Below, piece by piece: positions 22,573 to 35,400 of a stretch of 64,000 nucleotides of DNA. Under the pieces are notes generated by a model that was given only the letters and a program-made list of their open reading frames with translations, was not told the origin of the DNA and ran no database searches. Each line of letters opens with the position of its first letter. Position 1 is the stretch's first letter. The stretch is from Psococerastis gibbosa (taxonomy: Eukaryota; Arthropoda; Insecta; Psocodea; Psocidae). The position numbers and the translations under genes are program-made. Location: the NCBI GenBank assembly GCA_963971405.1, contig OZ020487.1, forward strand, positions 25,653,371 to 25,717,370. The letters are read 5' to 3'.

Positions 22573-22771
22573 CTTAGACTCATCAACAAACTTCTGAGCG
22601 TTCATGGTAATAAAACGAAGATCAGCTTGATGTACGATGACGTCACTCACGAATTCTCGGGTGGATTCGGCACTGGCGGCCAACTTATTCAAATCAGCCA
22701 ACACCCGTTCCTTCTCTTCAACTGTTCTGCGAGCTTTCTCTAACCAAGAGCAGAAAGCGGACAACTCCGTT
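22573..22771 (-). CDS. shot: Exon 23: spectrin repeat
   Basis: The exon runs from TTTTAG|AACGGA to TCTAAG|GTAAGC (phase 2 to 0). It encodes KTELSAFCSWLEKARRTVEE, then LNKLAASAESTREFVSDVIV. The W at helix A and the following acidic helix are typical spectrin-repeat features. Confidence 0.92.
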
Positions 22772-23072
22772 CTAAAATAAAAATGCCATAACTTATACCA
22801 TTGAATGCGTGTTTGCCTATTAAGATACCATTGCTATTGCCAATGAAGATTAGAAGTTTGGTCTTAAAATCCGCAATCGGAAAATCCAAATGAAGTTTTT
22901 ATAAATTATTATTCAAAAAGTATTGAATTTATTTAGAAAGTAGAACTATCACTCTTTGTCAAGCAAGGAAAATTTCCATTCTCCTAATTACTTGATTAAA
23001 AACCACAGACTGAATGGCAAAACATAAATTGCAATGTTATCGATACTCAACAAATTTGAATTGCGTACTAAC

Positions 23073-23296
23073 TTGAACTTGCTAAGCTCATCTCGAGCGA
23101 AGATCAACTTCTTCAGTAGCTTCTCAGTTCTATCTTGCACCTTATCAAACCTCTTCTTCAGACTTTGGCCATTTTTCTCCAAACTGGAAATTTCTTCAGA
23201 TGAGAGCACTTCTCCACCAGTAGCAACAATTTGGCGAACTTGATCTAAACAAGCGGTCACTGGACGGTTGTGGGAATGTATGTCATCTTTCACAGC
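23073..23296 (-). CDS. shot: Exon 22: spectrin repeat
   Basis: The exon runs from TTTTAATAG|GCTGTG to TTCAA|GTTAGT (phase 0 to 2). It encodes AVKDDIHSHNRPVTACLDQV and KKRFDKVQDRTEKLLKKLIF. The donor GTTAGT was chosen because the split Lys codon continues in frame into exon 23 (KTELSAFCSWLEK). Confidence 0.9.
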
Positions 23297-23649
23297 CTAT
23301 TAAAAATAAGATACGAATTAATCGCATGTAAATTTGGTGAAACCGCAGCCTGGTACCAAACACGGACATAGGAAATCACGTATTTATTTTGGAGAGCTCA
23401 ATTTCTCTCGAGAAATATTTAAGGGGTTGATCCTCAAATTCAACGTCGATTGTCAACATTTAACTTATTTCTTTTAACGCAGCGGTTCTTTAAGGGATAA
23501 AAAATTGTCAATGTTAAAATATTTAGAATTTCTAATAGTTTTTGACTTATGTTACATTTGGGCGGTATTATGTGTTTTATTGTGAAATATTAATTACTAA
23601 TTAATTGTTAAGTTATGAGAAAATTTGAAGCGTAATGATTTGCAGCATC

Positions 23650-23740
23650 CGAAAAAGATTAGTGAGAGCGGGATTTAAACCCACGATCTCAACCTTCCCA
23701 GGAAAATACATAGCCTTTACACCCTCAGCCTTTCCCCAAC
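23650..23740 (-). repeat. tRNA-like SINE head
   Basis: On the minus strand this contains an A-box-like GGCTGAGGG and a B-box-like GTGGGTTTAAATCCCGC with roughly tRNA spacing, followed by an A/T-rich tail. It does not fold into a complete tRNA that I can recognise, so a tRNA-derived SINE remnant is more likely than a gene. Confidence 0.45.
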
Positions 23741-23970
23741 TCAGGAATAGGCCTAGACCTACTGTTCTACCAGTAATAATTACGTTTAGAATCAAGTGCC
23801 GCTTCCAAAAACGCGTTCTCCGGAAAAAGGGTATATGTAGCCTTACACCCGTCTTCCGGCGACCGCCTCAATTGTAGATGAAACATCCTATATTCAATAT
23901 TCCTGATTTCCAATATTTCATACAAAGTAACAAAGGAGAACTGTGAAAAAGAACGTTTCCAATAAATTAC

Positions 23971-24117
23971 CTTCAAAGTATTTATCTGGTTTCTAAGCTG
24001 CTCTGAATCTTCCTGTACAACGTCTTGATGGGCAATTTTGTCTTCGACATCACCCACCCAAGAAAGCAGCTTTTGTAACGCTTCGTCGCACACACGGTAT
24101 TTCTCCTCCATAGCTTG
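23971..24117 (-). CDS. shot: Exon 21: first rod exon, spectrin repeat
   Basis: This exon of 49 codons in phase 0 runs from TTTGTATAG|CAAGCT to TTGAAG|GTAATT. It encodes QAMEEKYRVCDEALQKLLSW and DVVQEDSEQLRNQINTLK, helices A and B of a spectrin repeat. Its phase-0 acceptor can receive exon 20 or exon 18. Confidence 0.9.
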
Positions 24118-26479
24118 CTATACAAAACCACATCTCATTAGAACAAACAGAAAGAAATGGCAATTTCTGGTTTAAATCAAGTGTGCCGCAAATGGCCTAC
24201 CTAGTAAAAAAATAATAATAATATATTTATTATATAATTTCTTGTGCTTTGGTGCATCACAAATCTAAGGTCAATGAGGCCTGATTAGTGCATAAATGGC
24301 TTGATTTTCAGACCAGACTTCCAAAAAACCTATGCACATTGATTAACAAACTCAATAGAGATTGCTTTGTGCGGCATGACCACTAGTTATAAACTAAAAG
24401 GCAGAACTAAAACAAAATACTAACCTTTATTAGATTCTCATTTTTTCTCTAACTAAAGGTTTTTAAGTTTATCACACACACAGACATACAGGGCAAAAAG
24501 GGAAGGATAGAGGAAAAAGGTTGGAGAAGAGAACAAAAACCAAAAACAGATCAGCGCCCAAAAAGCTGAAAGATAGAAAAATTAAAAAATTAAAAATTCC
24601 TGGAACAAAAATGCAGGTATATAAGAGAAAAGAAAAAAGGAGGGAAAGTCTCTTAAAACCTAAGAGATAGAAAAAAAATGTCCGCAATGCAGGACAGTTG
24701 ACCCCGCAGACTCGACGCTAACGCCCCTTCTGTACCAATCCCAAAACAGCAGCAGGCAGCATTCCTTCAATCTTCTAGCGACAACTAAGATGAATGGATG
24801 AATATGGTGATATTCTGCGTCCTTAGCCACGTTAGTAGATGGTAAGCAAATTACTTTTAGCAGCCTGGCCAACTTTTCCAACAAAGGGGAAGTTAAGGGT
24901 CTGTTTGTTTATTTGGTTAAGGCCGCAGTTAGTGATTTTAGTGTACTGAATTTGATTAAGGCTAACAGGCATCTGAAAGAGAAAATGAAATATACGCTTG
25001 AGCAACATTCCCAAAGAAAACACCCCTGCCATGCGAAGCCATGACCAAGACAGGGAACTGCCACCACCTCTTTCCATCATGCTCTTTTCCACTTTGGCAA
25101 CAACTTGCGGTTAATGCAAATGAAAATATAAATTAAGCCATTTTTAGTTGAATCGACGATAATTAGACAAAGACGCACGGAATCGATCACAACATTTTGT
25201 AGGCATAAATGATTTCGAAGCCTTATTTCAATGTACAGGTGGCATTTTGGTTGGAATATTTGAGTCAGTCGCCCTACCCCCCATCATGGAACCAAATGGT
25301 AAGAAACAAAGAGAATTGTCTTTATTTGCTATAAGGCGAATAGAACCTTAGAGGTGAAAACTCCCAATAGGTTTCAAAGCGTGTCCTTCATTTTTTATGC
25401 AATGATGAAACATTAAAATTATAGGATCTTGAAGGAGAAAATAGCCTTTTTCCTAAATTAAATGGAAAAATATTGCACCATTGTCGAATTACAAAGAGCA
25501 TGGAATAGAAGCAGTGGCAAAACACAACTAACAACAAACCACCTCCAACAATCAGGTAAAAATCAAACATTTTTTTAAATTCAAGACGGCAGGAACGTAC
25601 AATGGGGATGGTAAGTATCAAGCTACACCAAGTAAGCAATGCAAAAATATCATAGTCGGTGGGCCATATTATGTTGCTATTGGAGATTTTTCGGATAGAA
25701 AATGTCTGGGGTTCAGCCAATCATAAACAATATCTTCATTTTTTGTACTTCCAATCAGCAAAATAAAGGAAACCGTCCGTGGACGACATCTCTAACTGGC
25801 TGTATGCATAACATACGAACGATGTCCACTGGTAAATTTGAAGGGCCAAATTCCTCTGGCAGAGTTGTTCCTTAAGACCATGCGATCCATTACAAAGTCG
25901 AGTCATGTTAATTTTCCGAATAGGCCGCTCAAAACTTTAAGGCATCCCACTATTAATGGATTTCATCAAATATAAGGGTCATTTCAAACTTATCACATTT
26001 ATCATAATTAAAACCACTACGATTGCATGTAGTATGTACTGTAATATTGATTTGTACTCGTAGGACTTACTGATCAAGACCAGAAGTGGAGTCATCCAAG
26101 TTTTTGTTGTGAAATTAACATAATCGCAAACATGAGCATTAGGATAGCTCCACTTCTATAAGTGATGCAATAGCCATTGGAAACAATTTGGCCAGAGGAA
26201 GATTCTTAACATTATTCGTAAAAAGAAAAGAAAACAACAATTTAGGATACGTGGTTTGTGAGATGTAGATCACTGTAGGGACTAGGATTAAACAATACTG
26301 AGAGAACATTTCACTATGCAACGAAGTTGATGTCACAGTAATCGTTTTGAAATCACCATTAAAAATACATAATTACATTGCTTAGTACAAATGTCGCAGG
26401 TATTGTACCACGCTAAGAGGCTAATAAAACTCAAACAAATATTTAAGCAAAATGAAAAACATACAACGATTGCACTTAC
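24118..26479 (-). other. Intron after the plectin-repeat exon
   Basis: This intron of about 2.4 kb separates exon 20 from the first rod exon. A few short ORFs on the minus strand (24.47-25.72 kb) do not resemble any family I know and have no convincing splice context. I see no repeat structure in it. Confidence 0.6.
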
Positions 26480-29400
26480 CCTGGCTTTGGCGGGAAGAAT
26501 AAGCCCCTTTTCAAGGGCTTTAACTAGGTCCAGTTCTTTTCCTTCCTGAGTGTCTTTCAAACGGCCAGTCTCCCCATTCACCAGCCCAGTGGCTAATGCT
26601 TCAACTAGAGAAACTATATTCCCTGTCATGCTATCCTTAACCATGGTGGAGGAAGGAGTAATTAGTCCGGACTCTATAGCTTCAGTCAAAGTAAGTCGCT
26701 TACGATCAATAATATTTTGTATAAAAAAAGGGTCAGTGAAGACTCCAGTAGTAGGATTGTACAAAGAAAATTTCAAACCTTCTATCAAAGAAAGGCCAAA
26801 TTTAGGTGTCAGTAGAAGTCCAGTGTCAACAGCATTTGCCAATGAGTACAACTTCGATGACTCTGTATCAACAACATTAGATTTTTCTGAATCCATCATT
26901 CCACGTCTAAACGCTTCGGGTATTTTTACAAGTTTCGATTTCAAGACGTCTTTTACCAACGCTGAGTCCGCATCAATCAGACCGAATTGGGTTGCTTCCT
27001 TGAGAGTAAGCGATTCCTTGGATTCTGGATCAGTGAACTTCCCAGTGAGAACATTTATGTGACCATCTTCAAGCGCTTTCTCAAATGTTAGAGGCTCACG
27101 CAAAAATACTGAAGTACCCTGATCGAAAATCATGCATAAAGATTTAATTTTTCCTGTAGTCGGGTCAAGCGTACCTTTTCTCTTTAGGTCAATGTTTCCG
27201 TCAACGATTGCCTGCTTGAGAGTTTTGAATATGCCAGTCACTGGGTCTTTTACTACTGCCCTTTCTGGATCAATCAAGTTCTTCCTGATTGCTTCTTCTA
27301 AAGAGCATTCCCTCAAAGTTCGTGGGTCAACCAGACCCCCTCCACTCGGATCAATACTCGTAGTGTCTAGTCTCTTCACGAAAGTAAGAGGCTTTTCTAC
27401 GGTCACTAAATAACCCATATTCAAAGCTTCATCAAAAGGATATGTTATTTTTGATTTCAAATCTAAAACAGTACCCGTTGCAATATCAATCGTACCATCC
27501 TCGATGGCGGCACTCACGCTACGAAGCTGCATGGTGACAGGGTCCTTTACTGAAGTTGTTTCAGCGGAAAGAAGATGAGATAGCACCCCTTGCAACAAAT
27601 CAACATGACTTCCCGACTCGGGATCCACAAATTTACCAGAATCGCGCCGGAACAAGCCTACCCGAATGGCATCTTCAATGGAAAGAGGTCGCTTTGAAGG
27701 AATTATTAGTAGTCGTTCTTTCGCTTCATTCAAGGGTATAGGCCCATTCGTTGAGTTACACAGCCCTTCATTTGCGTCTACAATCACTAGAGGAGAAATC
27801 GCTTCAGTTAACTTAACATACTTGCCACTCGCACTGTTTTTAACTATGGAAGCCAAAGGATTGATAAGCTCTGCTTTCACTGCTTCTGCTAAACTGAGCT
27901 TCATACCAGTAGTAGGATGAACAAATTTTCGAGTTTCGCTATCATAAAGCCCCATAGAAATTGCCTCGTAAAGGCCAAACCCGGCAGATTCAATGTCAAC
28001 TATCAGCCCGAGTTCCATAGCTCTTGACAGACTAACGGGAGCATTCGAACCTGGTTCGAGGAAGGCTCCTGCACGCCTATCAATGACGCCAGCTCTACAA
28101 GTTTCAGCTAGTGACAACAATTTACCACTTTTCTTATCGGCATAACAAGGAAGCTCTGGGTTCACAATAAATTTCCTAATTGCTTCATGAAGTGTTATCA
28201 TCCTACCTGTACAAGGATCAGTAAATTTTCCTGTTTCATCATCATACAAGCCTTGGTGGATTGTCCTCTGAAGAGAAACAGCAGCCAAGCTGTCGGTCAG
28301 CAGCCCCAAATTGAAAGCTTCAGCAATAGTATACTCTTTGTTTTTGGCTGCATCAAACACAACTGCTTTATCTCCATTAACAAGTCCCTTTGCCATTGCT
28401 TCAGGGAGAGACAGTTTTTTGCAAGCTCCTGTTCTGGTATCTTTGATATCAATCGAATCAGAGGCAATGACACCTTCCCGGAGAGCTTCTGCTAGAGTTA
28501 AATATTCACCGGATTTGGGGTCTAAGAATTTTTTATTGGTGTCGTTATAAACACCTTTCATAATAGCTTCAGTTAAGCTCATTGGCTGACGCACTTCTAT
28601 TAATAACCCATGCTCAAATGCGTCATTGAAATTTAACTTTGTGCCGTAAAGACCAGAATGGGGGAGAACTCCACTTTTAACATCAATAACTCCTTTCTGT
28701 GCTGCTATGTCAAAGGTAGTAATATCACCATTAGGTAATTTAACAAGCGTATTTTGGGGGTCAATGATACCTTTTTGTATGGCACGGTCAGTAGGCAATT
28801 TCTCTTTGGAAGCAGGATTGGTAAATTTCCCAGAAGCGGGATCATAAAAACCTTTAAATACAGCTTCAGGTAAGGAAAATTTCCTTTTTGCCGGAATAAT
28901 CAGCCCTCTATCTAACGCATCAGATAATGACATTTCAGTACTACTGTCAGGGTCCCTTATTAATCCTAACTTTGTGTCTACCATACCAGCTTTAATTGCA
29001 TCTTCAAGGGTAATGATATCGCCAGATCGGGGATCTTTGAGTGTCATTGAATGTTTGTTTATTTCCCCAGCTATGATAGCCTCATCAAGAGTCATTTTTA
29101 TTCCTGTGTCAGTAATGAAATGGCCTGACTTCAAGTCGAATAAGCCACGACTTAGAGCTTCTTGCAAAGAACAAGGTTTCTTCATAGTTAAAAGGAAACC
29201 TTTTTCCAAAGCAACGTCTAAGGTCATTGGCGGCGCGGTAATTATTCCATTAATGTCATCAATAAGCCCTGTTTGAATGGCACTTTCCACAGAAACAACA
29301 TTCTCTTTGGTCGGGTCTTTTACCACAACTAGCCTTGTATCTACAAACCCACTGTTTAAGGATTCCTTTAAAGACAACTCGCTTGCTGTAGCAGGGTTAA

Positions 29401-32400
29401 AAAATGTTCCATATTTATGTGAGTAATAATTCTGCACTATTCCATCAACCAGTGATACCTTTACCGGGGTAGTTCGGAGTAAACCTTTGGACAAAGCGAC
29501 ATCCATTGTCATCTGCGTTCCCAAACTAGTTTCTTTCATTTTTCCTCCCTTTGAATTAATTAATTTATTGCTAAAGGCATCGTCCAATGTGACCCACCTG
29601 TTGGCTTTTACGTCCTTGCATTCGGTTATAAATGAATCGATTATTCCACGACGCACTGCTTCTAAGATATCAAATTTTCTCCCGGTGACTGTTTCAACAA
29701 CTTTGCCGGTCTCCGGTTCATATAACTTTTGTCTCACAGCAGCTTCTAACGATATCGGTTTTCTAAAGCCAAGCACAATGACACCAGCCTGAAGAGCCTC
29801 CGCTTCATTAAGTACAGCATTTGTCTCGGTATTGTGAATGTGTCCATTTTCAACATCAACAACGCCAATTTCAATAGCCTCATTGAAACTGATTATTTCG
29901 TCATTGGCTGGATTTCGAATGTGAACTGAATGGAAATCAATTTTATTTGAAGCTACCGATTCGAGAAGACTTAACGTTTCACCTGACTTTGGGTCTATAA
30001 CTTTGCATGTCTCAATGTCTACTACAGCCCCCGTTTTCATTGCTTCTTGGAATGTTATGCTAGCCAACTTTTGCTTCGGCTCTGGCAAAAGCAAGCCTTC
30101 TTGCAGCTTGTCAACGAGAGAATAAATTACAGTACCATCTGAAAGTTGAATTTCACCCGTGTCTTTGTTTAAAAATCCCTTTTTAATTGCTTCCTCTACA
30201 GTCATTGTCGTATTAGCTGGATGCGCAATATTGGTTTTCAATACTTCCGTTATATTTTGGGTTTTCAGAAGTTGCTGAACCGTTACAACTTCATTGGTTA
30301 TTGGGTCAACAAGCTCCCTTTCCAAAACAAGCTTTCCCAATTTAAGATGAATTGGTTTGTCTACATGAGCGGGGGTTTTTTGACTAGACCGTGGGTCTTT
30401 ACATGAACTTCTAGGCGGCGGTAAAGGTTTACTAGGACTTGTTTCATTCGCAGGGCTGGGAGATATGTGCGTTGATTTCCTAGCAGGAGGAACAGGTTGT
30501 ATTTGATCTTTTATTTTATCGAGTTCACTTTTAACTATGGATATGACGCCAGCACTTGCTAAAACAGGGGCAGCAATAACGGCCAGTAAACCTTGTCCAA
30601 CAGCTTTTGTAAAGCTTAACGTCTCACCTGAGGCTATGCGAACGCAGCCACTTTTAAGATCAATTACTCCACTGTCGGCTGCATCTTTTGAGGTATATTG
30701 GACCCCTTCTATTTCAATTATGGAATCATCGGAATGAAGTACTTCTGACAATTTTGAAGGTGAATCAAGTAGTTCTTTACCAACATTCTCAACAGACTCA
30801 TTGTTTTTAGTAATTGCTAAAGCAGGGGCTGCAATAACGGCCAGTAAACCTTGTCCAACAGCTTCCGTAGCGCTTAAAGTCTCGCCTGAGGCTATGAGAA
30901 CGTGGCCACTTTTTTTAAGATCAATTATTCCCCTATCTGCTTCATCCTTTGAGGAATTTTGCACCCCTTCAATTTCAATTATGGAATTATCCGAGTGACG
31001 TACTTCTGAAAAGTTTGAAGGTGAATCAAGTAGGTCTTTACCAACATTCTCAACAGACTCATTGTTTTTATTTTTATTAATTGCTAAAGCAGGGGCTGCA
31101 GTAACGGCCAGTAAACCTTGTCCAACAGCTTCTGTAGCGCATAAAGTCTCGCCTGAGGCTATGCGAACGTGGCCACATTTTTTAAGATCAATTATTCCTC
31201 TGTCTGCTGCGTCCTTTGAGGAATTTTGCACCCCTTCAATTTCAATTATGGAATTATCCGAATGAAGTAATTCTGAAAAGTTTGAAGGTGAATCAAGTAG
31301 TTTTTTACCAACATCTTCAGAAAAATCATGGTTTTTATTCTCTGCTGGTTTTACAGTAGATATGAGCTCATTAGTTTCATGCAATGAATTATCAAATAGT
31401 TCACAAATAACTGAGTCGTCGTTTTTGTCAATGATCGCATCATTGCTAAATTTTTTATGTGTTTCGGACACTTCAGTCACAATGTTCCGAGTACGGGCCT
31501 CATTGAGACTGACGATTTCACCAGAATTTAGGTCTTGAATTTGATCAGCATTAATTAACTTATACCCCGGCGCAAGGTCAATCATAGTTGTAGTGATAGT
31601 TTGATAACTTTTTACAGTATTTAAAACCATGCAAGAGGTTTCTGGTGTCAATAGAAGTAATCCTAATTCTGCAGCTTTCTTCATCGTCATTTCTTTGCCA
31701 GTTTTAGGGTCATAGAAAGTATTTTTATCGGGAGCAATGAGATTGTATTCTATCGCTTCTTCTAAAGTAACTGCGCTTTTGTTAGCCATATGAGGTATAG
31801 GCATAATAAGACTAGTGCCCATGGCTTCATTAAGAGAAATCGATTCTTTGGTAACTGGATGAATTACTTTCTGATTGCTCAGATCTATGAGACCACGCTG
31901 CACTGCTACTGGGAATGTCATACCAACTTTAGGCAAAATATCACATGTAATGTCAGTATTAAAAATATTCTTATGAGAAGCCTCAAGTAAGCTCAATGGG
32001 CCATTTTCCGTTTTGACCATGCATTCAGCATCATCTAAGATTCCCTTAATAATAGCTTCCTCCAGCGTTACTTCTTTATTCATTTCATCGGTTATCAAAG
32101 AGTGAGAATTTACAATATCACATAATATCGCCTCTCGCAAGGTGAGTTCACTTCCGGTTTCCGGGTGTACTATTTTTCCTTGCTCAGTCAAAAGCCCCTG
32201 ATTAATCACTTCTGGTATGCTTAAGCTCCTAGCAAGGGGAACAACTAATTCCAGGTCTGTGTTAGTACCTTCCAAAATTCCACGAGCAATGGCTTCGTTA
32301 ATTGTAAGCAATTCACCTCGCTGCAGATCTCGAATAGACCCTCGGGTCCCATCAATTTCCTTTCGCTGAATTGCTTCAACGAGAGTACTTCTCGGGTCTT

Positions 32401-35400
32401 TCTGTTCAAGTATTTTGACAGTGCCCTCATCAACTATTCCTTCTTTGATTCCTTCTTTCACAGGCAGGATTTTCTTCCTAATCTTTTGCAAAACTACAGG
32501 TCTCGCATCATGTTCGGGGCTCCTAGAAATGGATCTGGCTTTGCCAATAGCAACTTTGAATTTCGGCTCAGTAGTTACCATCTCGCGTGTTATTTCACCC
32601 AGGGTTTTCTCTCCATCACTCAAGATTGAAGAGTTGCATGATTCCCTCCTCTTGTCTAAACAAAGTTCATTCGACTGTGCAGAAGGTTCAACTGGCCTGC
32701 TTACAGAAATATTTTCGCTGTGTTGATGTTCATCAGTTTCTATCTGATTGAAAGATGCCACATCAGGTGTGCCGAACACAGAGATAACTCCAAACTTAAT
32801 AGCATCAGTAAGAGTAATTTTGCGGCCAGACTTATCTTTGTATTCACCAGTATTTTTATCTACAATACCCTTACATAGAGCTTCACTTATATCCAACAAT
32901 GCACCTTTATTAGGATCTTTGACCTTCACTAAGCATGGGTCAATTGTATTGCTTTTTATTGCTTCAAGCAGTTTAATTGGCGTGCCGGGAGTGTCAATTA
33001 AAGTAAAAGAGGCATTAACCGGTTTAAATATTAAATTTGGAGAGACCTGGAAGGGTTTTGAAGTTTCAATGCTGTACTGCACTCCTTCACATGTGCTAGG
33101 AACATCAAGACCTGCCAACTGAAGAACATCGGGCTGTCCTGCAACCTTAGTAATTTTTAATTGACGCTTTAGGGCTGCCGAGCTACCTTCGCCCTTTCCT
33201 ACTAAAACAATTAATCCATCCACTAAAGCATGATTTAATGACAATGGTTTAGTATCAGCTGTTGGCAGGTATTGCCCAGTGATGCTTACTATGCCCTTTT
33301 GTATTGCACGAGATATCTTTATTTGTTTTTTCGTCTTTGGGTCTAAAGCAGTTACTGATTCCGGATCAATGATTTTTAGTTTGAGGCATTCTTCAAAAGA
33401 CACTAAACGGTCCGTTTTAGGCACAATTAATAACCCTGTTACTGGGTCAAAACGATTATTTTCAATCGCTTCAGCTAAAGACCAACCGCCACAAGGTAAT
33501 TCGACAATATCTGTAAATTGATGGGAACTGGGAAGCATTTGCTTCACAACATTTGAAAGCTCTCCAGCTGTATCTACAATTTCTGACTTTGGAACGGAAA
33601 CTGAGGTTAAAACACTGGCACTAGGAGAAGATGGCTCCACTTTTATTGAGCTGCCTAATTGAACTGGAGAATTAACATCCTCTTTGCTACCGGTAAAATC
33701 AGCTGGGATAAGCGGCCTAGCAAAGGAAAACCTATCGATATTAACGGCAACATTTGGACTATTGGTCTCATCTATATTTGACAATGATGCGGAGGGTACA
33801 TTTAATTCAACCTCCGGCAGAATTATGCTGCCATCCGTTGGTGTAAGAACCACGTCTTTGTTAATTTCAAAATCATCCGCAGAATGAATAAACACGGTCT
33901 TGGGTGGTATTTTCGGAGGGATCGAATCTAGTCGAGGAACGAAACCTGAAACCGACACTTCAGATGAGAATTTATTGCAAGGGGTCTTATCACTGCTTCC
34001 CGGATCGTCGTAATCACCATGCGATTGGGCCTTATGAGGCAATGGCTTAGGATCACTGCTACAACGTTCACTATTGATGAACTCATTGATTTGTTGGGTC
34101 ACAGTTTCAATAGATAATTCGGCATTATTTTTAATAGCAATGCCTTTAGCCAGTGAAGGGGTTCCACATGGAGAGTCCTTTCGATCATCCTTGAATTCCA
34201 AAGGCGAAGAAGCGGAACTTTCATCGTCAGTAGTAGTATTTTTTGATACTAAAGAAATTGATGAAGATTTTGAGGGTGATATGTCAAATTTGACTACTTC
34301 CTTGAACGTTGCTTCCGTAAAGGTCGGAACTTCTTTCGAGGGCGATAATATTGAAGAATATGAGTCAAGTCTTGGAGAATGCAATATTTTAGGAGAAACT
34401 TCAATGCCTAAAATTGCTTTGGACTTTGGTGGTCTCTGAGGAGGTGGACCTGGTTCACCCGCGATATTTCTGTCACTTCTGTTAGACGAATCAAAAGCGC
34501 ACGGTTGAACGAACGTGTCATGCGAACTTTTAGTACATGAAGTTATTGATGAGGTACTGACGAAGGTAATTGGTATGTTATGACTGGTGTTCAACGAGTT
34601 CTTGCTAGGATCAGTGTGCTCAGGCAATCTTTGTGATTGCATAGCACCTTTAACGGGTGAGCTTTCCTTGCTGGAATAATCGGAGGAGCGCCTTGAAGGA
34701 CTATGAGCAGAAGGTGATGCAGGTGAATCGCATTCACCACTAGATGAATCACTTCTTAACTTATTTCTTCTCTTTGGTCGCTCTGGTAGGATTCTTTCAG
34801 TAACCTCCACCTCTTTTTTTAGCATATACCCTTCCACAAGCGTTTGTTCGGAGTCAATAACAGTCCGTTTCTTTTTCCCTCCAGGAGAAATTTCCTCTCG
34901 AACTTCAGACGATGCCCCGCCAAACACACCAAGATCAATGACATTAGTGATACCTTTATTAGATACAACAGTGCTACTTCGTATCGTCTTGGTAACGGTT
35001 TGTGTGGTAAGTGTTATATTGAGTAAACTATTAAACATCATGGCTCCATCTTCTGAGATGACTTCACCATCTACAGCATGATTGAGTGGAATAAGGCATT
35101 TTGTTTTCTGATTTATAAGCATTCCTATCGTAGGATCAATATACCCTTTCAAAACCGCCTCCAATACATTCATTTCTACATTTTTGTCGTCTTTGATTCC
35201 AACTGGTGTAAGCAACATGGCACAAACAGGTTTACGAATAATACCCAAACGAATCCCTTCTTCAATAGACACTGATTTGTCAGAAGCAGATTCCACAAAG
35301 TAAACTTTACCATCTTTAATCAAAAGACGATTCTGCGATAAAGCTACGTTAAGACTTAAAAAATCTTTTCCGATTTGGAATGCATCAATGTCAAAAATAC

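Noticed and set aside
24472-25720. Minus-strand ORFs in the intron after exon 20
   Set aside because: They are low-complexity, rich in Leu/Phe/Ser, have no usable splice borders, and exons 20 and 21 already join in phase.
30540-31325. CRISPR-like or satellite array
   Set aside because: The repeats are coding, in frame and contiguous within a eukaryotic exon.
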